A DNA stretch of 8,546 nt, from NCBI GenBank assembly GCA_007131945.1, contig SLPP01000121.1, forward strand, positions 1 to 8,546. Direction: 5' to 3'. This DNA is from Paracoccaceae bacterium (GTDB lineage Bacteria > Pseudomonadota > Alphaproteobacteria > Rhodobacterales > Rhodobacteraceae). The notes beneath the pieces were generated by a model. The model saw only the letters and a list, made by a program, of their open reading frames with translations. It was not told where the DNA came from and made no database searches. Both the position numbers and the translations under genes were made by a program. Below, piece after piece: positions 1 through 5,653 of this stretch; the first letter of the stretch is position 1; every line of letters starts with the position of its first letter.

Positions 1-148
1 GATCCAAGGCAAAGCGATTCGCCCGCAAGAAGCCGGCCTTCGGAAAGAGAAATCCATGCTGCACAAGCGCTTCACGCTGAAGCTCCAGGTAGTTCTGGAT
101 CGCCGTGCTCCCGGCCTTGGTCTGGCCTATGTGAAGTATAAAGCGCAT
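1..148 (-). CDS. Sulfotransferase-like protein, N-terminal fragment (runs off the left edge)
   Basis: Only the first 49 codons are present. The translation begins MRFILHIGQTKAGSTAIQNY: a short beta strand followed by a G-x-x-K-(A/T)-G-S-T-x-(I/L)-Q loop at residues 8-18. This is the 5'-phosphosulfate-binding loop of PAPS-dependent sulfotransferases and their bacterial relatives, usually written as HIGxxKTGTTxLQ. A following LFPKAGF segment (residues about 34-40) also fits the bacterial family. The ATG lies 12 bases after the TGA of the PP-loop gene, and that stop sits in a TGAGG that can serve as a weak Shine-Dalgarno, so the gene is probably translated from the same mRNA. In the context of a glycosyltransferase, sulfation of a surface polysaccharide is a reasonable inference. 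Many proteins with this loop are uncharacterised, however, and the catalytic and 3'-phosphate-binding residues lie outside the window. Confidence 0.75.
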   Translation of the reverse strand, partial: MRFILHIGQTKAGSTAIQNYLELQREALVQHGFLFPKAGFLRANRFALD

Positions 149-160
149 GCTCGGATCGCC

Positions 161-1468
161 TCAGGACGAAAGCAATTGCAAAAGGACTTCTTGGCCCTGC
201 TGGTACTCGCTTGCTTCCGTGAGAGCCGAAATCTCCCAGTTCTGTATATCGCAAATGTCTCCTTCGTCGGCATCGGGCACGAACATTCCGATTTTCGCGT
301 GCACGTGTTCCCGAAGATGCGCGGGTACATAGTTCAGCCCTCGCGGATAGAATTTCTCAAGATAACGCAAGCCCCTCCCGTGCTGAAGTATCGGGTGCGT
401 CTTTTCCTGAAGCGCTTCGAGAACTGGATGAGGGTCACACTTGAGTCCCGAAAGGCTCCACGCCAGGACATTCTCGTGGTGAATTGGTACTTCCAGCAGG
501 CGTCGTTTCACTTCCTTTGAAGTAAACGCAATGTCGAAGTGTTTTGCAGGAAGAACGTCTCCCGATAGCTTCGCGTCCAGTATCGATTTCCTGAAGCACT
601 TGAAGCAATATCCGCACGGGATGCTCTCGGTGCCGCGTACGCAGGATTGTGCCCTTACATCTCTCGAAAAAAACGAAGAAACCAGTGAGGTCACTACCTC
701 TGACAGGCCGGAGCTCGGCAGACTTATTGGAAGCGCTACCACGTCGAAAATCGGCGCCCATGCGGAATAGATAGACCTTGACGCCAAGTCGGAGTACCGA
801 TCCCGGCCAAGCGAAAAGGCGCTTTCTTGGATCATGCCGAATGATATTGAGGTAAGCGACAGCGCATCCGCAAGCAGGACGGCGCCAGCGGCATTTGCCC
901 AGTCGACCGGGAAGCCAACAGGATCCCGAACGTGTTCCAGGTCGGTATCGACAACAACTACTTTTCGAGCGGTGTTTAGAACGTCACGGCAGCTCCGCAG
1001 CGCTGCTTCGGCGCTATACAGGCCGCCGGGGTATTCACTAGGACTCCTTCTGTTGAGGAATATCGAGATGGTGCTTCTGGGCAGAAGCATCAGCGTGGCG
1101 ACGGAGTCGACTCCACCACTGAATGCCAGAGCCTCAACTCCATCGCTCGGACACTGACGCGGCGACAATAGAGGATCGACCGGCCCCACATGCCGCCTGA
1201 AACTCCGCTTCACCGTTTCGTGGAACGCGGACGTCACCGACCAGTCGAATTCAATCTGCCTCCTGGAAAATGGTCCATAGATCAAGATCGACAAAAGGCC
1301 AAAAAGATCAGGGTGCAAATCGCCTGCTGAAATCTCGGACGGAATCCAGAATCGCGCCTCGCGCCGATCCTGCTTCGCGCTTCGCGTCTCGGTGAAGCGA
1401 ATATCCTCTTCTGAGGGTTCTCCCCTCAGGACTAGACAGCCGCTTTCAATTGTCTTTCGTATCTTCAT
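161..1468 (-). CDS. PP-loop ATP pyrophosphatase with QueC-type Cys4 site (DUF6395-like)
   Basis: This 435-residue protein has an adenylating PP-loop, FSGGVDSVATL, with the SGGVDS signature at residues 117-122. N-type ATP pyrophosphatases with this loop (QueC, asparagine synthetase, NAD synthetase, GuaA) cleave ATP to AMP and PPi to activate a carboxylate or carbonyl. Later comes Cys276-x8-Cys285-x2-Cys288-x2-Cys291, the same spacing as the zinc site of QueC, the 7-cyano-7-deazaguanine synthase. The protein is about twice the usual QueC length, with an extra N-terminal region of about 110 residues and a C-terminal region of about 140. It therefore looks like a separate family, which I recall as DUF6395, though I could not search. 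The ATG is inside the end of the glycosyltransferase gene (23-base overlap) with only a weak upstream AGG, suggesting translational coupling. GC near 50% is far below the right half of the window. Substrate unknown; a role in modifying a glycan or its precursor is inferred from neighbours only. Confidence 0.82.
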   Translation of the reverse strand: MKIRKTIESGCLVLRGEPSEEDIRFTETRSAKQDRREARFWIPSEISAGDLHPDLFGLLSILIYGPFSRRQIEFDWSVTSAFHETVKRSFRRHVGPVDPLLSPRQCPSDGVEALAFSGGVDSVATLMLLPRSTISIFLNRRSPSEYPGGLYSAEAALRSCRDVLNTARKVVVVDTDLEHVRDPVGFPVDWANAAGAVLLADALSLTSISFGMIQESAFSLGRDRYSDLASRSIYSAWAPIFDVVALPISLPSSGLSEVVTSLVSSFFSRDVRAQSCVRGTESIPCGYCFKCFRKSILDAKLSGDVLPAKHFDIAFTSKEVKRRLLEVPIHHENVLAWSLSGLKCDPHPVLEALQEKTHPILQHGRGLRYLEKFYPRGLNYVPAHLREHVHAKIGMFVPDADEGDICDIQNWEISALTEASEYQQGQEVLLQLLSS

Positions 1469-2900
1469 CCGGGCAGCGCCTAAAGCTACAGAAGGTCTCC
1501 GTACTCGTCCGTTCGCAAAGCGAGAGATTTACGTCATTGTTGGACACAAGAACTCTCTGCGGAGCGGGAAAACGTCTGTCTATGTGGGGGAAGTCGACGA
1601 AAGCCGATCGCCTGAAGTCACTTGATGCATGCCATTTGGACCACGCGCTCTTGTATTCGCTGCGCGCACTCGAGAGTCCCGTCGTGGTTTTAATTCCTGT
1701 CTCCGGGTCGTTCGTTAGACTCTGCGGCAAATCTAGGCAGATCATCCCGATTTTTTCCAAGCTGATGAAACCGTCGCCAAGCAGCGTTCTTGCGCGTGAA
1801 ATTATTTCCGAGTCGGCTCCGAATCTTGCGGAATCCCAGAAACCGATGGTTTCGCGCATCCAGGATCTGTTGAAGAACGTTGAAACAGACGCAACACGCG
1901 CTATTCCATCAAATGAGAATGCTCCGATGGGAGAAGCCTGCGACAGAGTTCCGCTCGGCATCGCTCGCATCATGTAACTCAAGCTGCACTTGTTTCGCAC
2001 GGAGACCGTTGCGCTCAGATGTGTTTTCATGCGGTCCGGATGCGCCCAGTCATCGGCATCGTGACCCGTTATCCACTCACCGGCTGCCTGTTTCAGCGCG
2101 AAGTTCTTCGACACATAGGGCCCGACATTGACCCTGTTGCGCAGGATCCGGACGCGGCTGTCGCTGGCGGCGATCTGCTGCAGGATCGACCAGGTCCGGT
2201 CTTCCGAGGCGTCGTCGACGATCAGAAGTTCGAGGTTGCGCCAGGTCTGGTCGAGGATCGATTGCGCCGCCTTGCGCACGGTCTTCTCGGCATTCCACGC
2301 CGGCATGATGACCGATATCAGCGGGCCGCCCGTCACCGGAGGCAGCGGCGCGCAGGAGAGCCTGTCGAAGATGCTGCCCTCGCCCGCCAACCGGATCGGG
2401 GCGGTGCCGAAATGGGCGAGATAGGCATTGACGTGCCCGAGCCAACCCGCCTCGTCGCCGCGGGCAAGGGCGGCGTTCGCGCGCAGGATGTTCGTCGTGT
2501 GGGCAAGCTCCGGGGGAAGATGGGCTTCGGCCAGGGCGATCGCGCGGCGATGGTCGCCCTGTCGGGCCACCGCGTTCGCAGCCATCAGGACACGTTTCCG
2601 GTCAGGCGCGACTCCACCGTTCCTGGAATTCAATGCCGCCAGGCGCGTGACCGGTTCCTGTCCCGGCTTCACGGAATAGGCGAGGCGGGCGAAGACCGTC
2701 GAGAACGCTGGCCCCGGATCGCGATTCATCAGATGGCCATAGGCCAGGTAATGCTCGGCCGGGTCCATTCCGAGCGCGGTCACATCGGGGTAACGCGCGG
2801 CATACCACGCAGCGTCGAATTGTCCCGAAGCCTCGAGCTGACGGATCGCGCTCCGCGTTGCCGCGGCCCGATGGCCATTTCCGATCTCCGCGATCTTCAT
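1446..2900 (-). CDS. Family 2 glycosyltransferase with N-terminal accessory region
   Basis: The protein has 484 residues. Residues 27-66 (FDAAWYAARYPDV...HYLAYGHLMNRDPGPAF) match a short module often found before bacterial glycosyltransferase domains. A helical stretch (about 100-165) follows, then a GT-A domain. That domain starts at PLISVIMPAWNAEKTV (residues 193-208), with the nucleotide-binding VDD at 228-230 and the metal-binding DADD at 281-284. The C-terminal part (SPIGAFSFDG at about 323-332, SARFGADSEI at about 357-366) still looks like the same family, so the gene appears intact. It probably transfers a sugar from a nucleotide-sugar donor onto a cell-surface glycan or lipid carrier at the cytoplasmic face; donor and acceptor cannot be read from the sequence. 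There is no membrane segment. The ATG at 2900 is preceded only by a weak AAGA. GC falls from about 67% to about 50% near codons 285-330. It starts a minus-strand unit with the PP-loop and sulfotransferase-like genes. Confidence 0.88.
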   Translation of the reverse strand: MKIAEIGNGHRAAATRSAIRQLEASGQFDAAWYAARYPDVTALGMDPAEHYLAYGHLMNRDPGPAFSTVFARLAYSVKPGQEPVTRLAALNSRNGGVAPDRKRVLMAANAVARQGDHRRAIALAEAHLPPELAHTTNILRANAALARGDEAGWLGHVNAYLAHFGTAPIRLAGEGSIFDRLSCAPLPPVTGGPLISVIMPAWNAEKTVRKAAQSILDQTWRNLELLIVDDASEDRTWSILQQIAASDSRVRILRNRVNVGPYVSKNFALKQAAGEWITGHDADDWAHPDRMKTHLSATVSVRNKCSLSYMMRAMPSGTLSQASPIGAFSFDGIARVASVSTFFNRSWMRETIGFWDSARFGADSEIISRARTLLGDGFISLEKIGMICLDLPQSLTNDPETGIKTTTGLSSARSEYKSAWSKWHASSDFRRSAFVDFPHIDRRFPAPQRVLVSNNDVNLSLCERTSTETFCSFRRCPDEDTKDN

Positions 2901-3010
2901 GCTTTCTTGAAGGCACGGGAATGCACGAACCGACCCCTCGGCAGGACATCGTCAGACACATCTGTGGTGGCGGCCTTCGCCCATCGCGGGCAGCCGATCC
3001 GCTCATACAC

Positions 3011-3040
3011 CCTATAGGCGAGCACTGGCGGTGATTGCAA
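3011..3040 (-). promoter_or_regulatory. Possible sigma-70 type promoter for the glycosyltransferase unit
   Basis: On the minus strand TTGCAA (3040-3035) is followed after 18 bases by TATAGG (3016-3011). Each hexamer matches the consensus at four of six positions. Transcription would start near 3004, giving a leader of about 100 bases before the ATG at 2900. The position is sensible, but a single match of this quality is weak evidence. Confidence 0.28.
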
Positions 3041-3044
3041 GGTC

Positions 3045-3064
3045 GGCGTGTGCCGCTTCACGCC
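3045..3064 (-). terminator. Small hairpin after the DUF1285 stop codon
   Basis: GGCGTG (3045-3050) and CACGCC (3059-3064) form a perfect 6-base stem with an 8-base loop, 15 bases past the DUF1285 stop on the minus strand. No U-tract follows, so this is not a classical intrinsic terminator. It may help end transcription or protect the 3' end, or be chance in GC-rich DNA. Confidence 0.22.
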
Positions 3065-3078
3065 TCTGCCGGCGCGCG

Positions 3079-3669
3079 CTATTCGAGTTCGGCCGACGGG
3101 ATGACCGGAAAGAACTGCCCGGCCGACCACAGGCCGAACCAGCGCGCGCCGGCATGTTCCTCGTGGGCGCCGATCTCGACGAGGCGGTAGAAGCTCTTTC
3201 GGTCGATCAGCGCCTCGAGCCCGGCGCGGACCATGACATAGGGCGACGGCTCGCCCGTCCCGGCGTCGCGCACCACGCGGATCGGATGCTCGAGACCGGC
3301 GGTGACGAAATCGCCCACATTCGTCTCGAAGGTCAGCCGCTGGTCCCGCCCCGCACCCTCGGCGGTGAAATCCACCGCCACGAAGGGGGCGTCGTCGACG
3401 CGGATCCCCACCTTCTCGACCGGGGTGACGAGGTAGTACCTGCCGTCCTCGAGCTTCAGGATCGTCGAGAAGAGCCGCACCAATGGCTTCCGCCCGATCG
3501 GCGTGCCGAGGTAGAACCAGGTGCCGTCACGCGCGATGCGGATGTCGAGTTCGCCGCAATAGGGCGGGTTCCACAGATGCACCGGCGGCAGTCCACCCTT
3601 CTTCGCCACGGCTTTCGCCGCCTTGGCCAGGCTTTCGGCATCGGGAGTCACATTGTCTTGTGTGCGCAT
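3079..3669 (-). CDS. DUF1285 domain protein
   Basis: This 196-residue soluble protein covers a full-length DUF1285 domain. Recognisable family segments are PPVHLWNPPYCGELDIRIARDG (about 28-49), TWFYLGTPIGRKPLVRLFSTIL (50-71), YYLVTPVEKVGI (78-89), ETNVGDFVTAGLEHPIRV (115-132) and PYVMVRAGLEALIDRKSFYRLVE (143-165). The family is widespread in alphaproteobacteria and I recall structural-genomics structures of members, but no biochemical function is established to my knowledge. I chose the ATG at 3669 because a GAGGG Shine-Dalgarno (3676-3680) lies six bases upstream. An in-frame ATG at 3738 would add 23 residues (MKFCQFRLYDTKDRIAQPKR...) that do not resemble the family and would almost reach the opposing MoxR gene. 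It is transcribed away from the moxR operon across an 83-base divergent gap. No signal peptide or membrane segment is visible. Confidence 0.88.
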   Translation of the reverse strand: MRTQDNVTPDAESLAKAAKAVAKKGGLPPVHLWNPPYCGELDIRIARDGTWFYLGTPIGRKPLVRLFSTILKLEDGRYYLVTPVEKVGIRVDDAPFVAVDFTAEGAGRDQRLTFETNVGDFVTAGLEHPIRVVRDAGTGEPSPYVMVRAGLEALIDRKSFYRLVEIGAHEEHAGARWFGLWSAGQFFPVIPSAELE

Positions 3670-3675
3670 GGTTTT

Positions 3676-3680
3676 CCCTC
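3676..3680 (-). promoter_or_regulatory. Ribosome binding site that fixes the DUF1285 start
   Basis: GAGGG on the minus strand lies six bases before the ATG at 3669. It supports that start over the upstream in-frame ATG at 3738. Confidence 0.7.
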
Positions 3681-3742
3681 GCTTGGGCTGGGCGATCCGG
3701 TCCTTGGTGTCATATAAGCGGAATTGACAGAACTTCACCCGC

Positions 3743-3748
3743 AGGAGG
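3743..3748 (+). promoter_or_regulatory. Ribosome binding site that fixes the MoxR start
   Basis: AGGAGG, a full-strength Shine-Dalgarno, lies four bases before the ATG at 3753. The reading frame stays open upstream to about 3483, but that part is antisense to the DUF1285 gene, so this site decides the start. Confidence 0.8.
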
Positions 3749-3752
3749 CGCC

Positions 3753-4765
<1,013 letters not shown>

Positions 4766-4769
<4 letters not shown>

Positions 4770-5653
4770 GCGTCACCCCGGCCACCCTTCGCCACTCGGC
4801 CGAGGCACTCTCCGCCGGGTTGCCGCCGCTCCTGGTCGGGGCCGAACACCTGGCCAACAGTGCGCTTCCCGGTGCGCATGGGCGGCGTCGGGCCGGCGCC
4901 GGGGTCGAGTTCTGGCAGTTCCGCCCCGCCGGCGCCTCGGACAGCGCGACGCGGATCGACTGGCGCCGCTCGGCCAGAAGCGACGAGCATTTCATCCGCG
5001 AGACCGAGTGGCAGGCGGCGCGCGCCGTCACGCTCTGGGTCGATGGCGGGGCGGCGATGGGCTTCTCGGGTCATCGCCGGCGGCCGAGGAAGGGCGACAG
5101 GGCGCGGCTCCTGGCGATGGCGCTGGCGCTCCTGCTGCTCCGCGGGGGCGAGCGTGTCGGCCTTGCCCGCGCCGACCTGGCGCCGCGCGCCGGCCGGGCG
5201 CAGGCGACCACTCTGGCGCTGGCGCTGGCCGAGGCGGCGGCCGGCATGGACGAACACGCCGCCCCCGACCTGAGCGCCACGCCGGCGGGCGGCCATGCGG
5301 TGCTCTTCTCCGACTTCCTCGGCGGCCTCGAACCGGTCGAGGACGCCATGCGCATCGCCGCCGAACGCAACCTGCGCGGCATGCTGGTGCAGGTGCTCGA
5401 CCCGGTCGAGGAAAGCTTCCCCTATGACGGGCGCACGCGCTTCGAGTCGATGTCCGGGCATCTGAGCTTCGAGACCCTGCGCGCGGGCGATCTGCGCGCG
5501 GCCTATCGCGACCGTCTCGCCGAACGGAAGGACCGGCTGGCGGTGCTGGCGCGCTCGGGCGGCTGGCAGTTCACCACGCTGCACACCGACAGCGCCCCCT
5601 CGGCGGGGCTGCTGTGGCTCTGGCACGCGCTCGGCGGCGGCTGGAGGCGCTGA
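4766..5653 (+). CDS. DUF58 (VWA-like) protein, MoxR partner
   Basis: This 295-residue protein carries the DUF58 hallmark at about residues 50-82. The segment reads WQFRPAGASDSATRIDWRRSAR...FIRETEWQ and corresponds to the usual Y-x2-G-D-x-R-x-I-D-W-(R/K)-x-(S/T)-A-R-x6-(V/I)-(K/R)-x2-E pattern. The rest resembles a von Willebrand A fold, with the first strand and metal-site region at AVTLWVDGGAAMGF (87-100). The usual D-x-S-x-S metal site appears as D93-G-G-A-A, without the serines. Start is GTG at 4766, overlapping the moxR stop, with GAGGAGG (4755-4761) four bases before it. There is no obvious signal peptide or membrane segment, so it probably acts in the cytoplasm beside MoxR. The end overlaps the next start as TGATG. 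Families of this type are nearly always encoded next to moxR; their molecular role is poorly defined. Confidence 0.92.
5643..5647 (+). promoter_or_regulatory. Ribosome binding site that fixes the BatA/DUF4159 start
   Basis: GGAGG inside the end of the DUF58 gene lies five bases before the ATG at 5653. It supports that start over an in-frame ATG at 5614, which would add 13 basic residues ahead of the first membrane segment. Confidence 0.65.

Larger units (their letters stand above)
2901..3078. other. Non-coding gap between the DUF1285 gene and the glycosyltransferase
   Basis: This 178-base stretch separates two genes transcribed in the same (minus) direction. I find no convincing coding sequence in it: open frames crossing it are extensions or antisense shadows of the flanking genes. 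It holds a possible promoter and a small hairpin, listed separately. Its length is generous compared with the overlaps elsewhere in the window, which fits the glycosyltransferase unit having its own promoter. Confidence 0.5.
3670..3752. promoter_or_regulatory. Divergent intergenic region between DUF1285 and MoxR genes
   Basis: This gap of 83 bases must carry the promoters for both directions, or one of them must lie inside the opposing gene. It has an AT-richer patch, CATATAAGCGGAATTGACA (3711-3729). TATAAG (3713-3718) could be a plus-strand -10, but nothing like a -35 lies 16-18 bases upstream. The perfect TTGACA at 3724-3729 has no -10 downstream and would run into the ribosome binding site. 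No clear operator palindrome is visible. The regulatory role is inferred from gene orientation. Confidence 0.45.

Noticed and set aside
56..520. A 154-codon open frame on the plus strand in the low-GC region
   Set aside because: It lies antisense across the PP-loop gene C-terminus and the sulfotransferase-like N-terminus, has no ribosome binding site and no recognisable motif.
2019..3017. A 332-codon open frame on the plus strand
   Set aside because: It is antisense to the glycosyltransferase N-terminal half and the translation resembles no family. The minus-strand frame has clear GT2 motifs.
3724..3729. A perfect TTGACA as a plus-strand -35 box
   Set aside because: No -10-like hexamer lies 16-19 bases downstream; that stretch is the MoxR ribosome binding site.
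3483..3752. Upstream extension of the MoxR reading frame
   Set aside because: The frame stays open, but the added residues are Arg/Cys-rich and antisense to DUF1285. The AGGAGG at 3743-3748 and the family N-terminus place the start at 3753.
5214..5240. Short repeats of CTGGCG/CTGGCC in the DUF58 gene, and of CTCGCC at 8495-8538
   Set aside because: They encode Leu-Ala-rich helices using preferred GC-rich codons, so they are codon-level repetition and not a separate repeat element.
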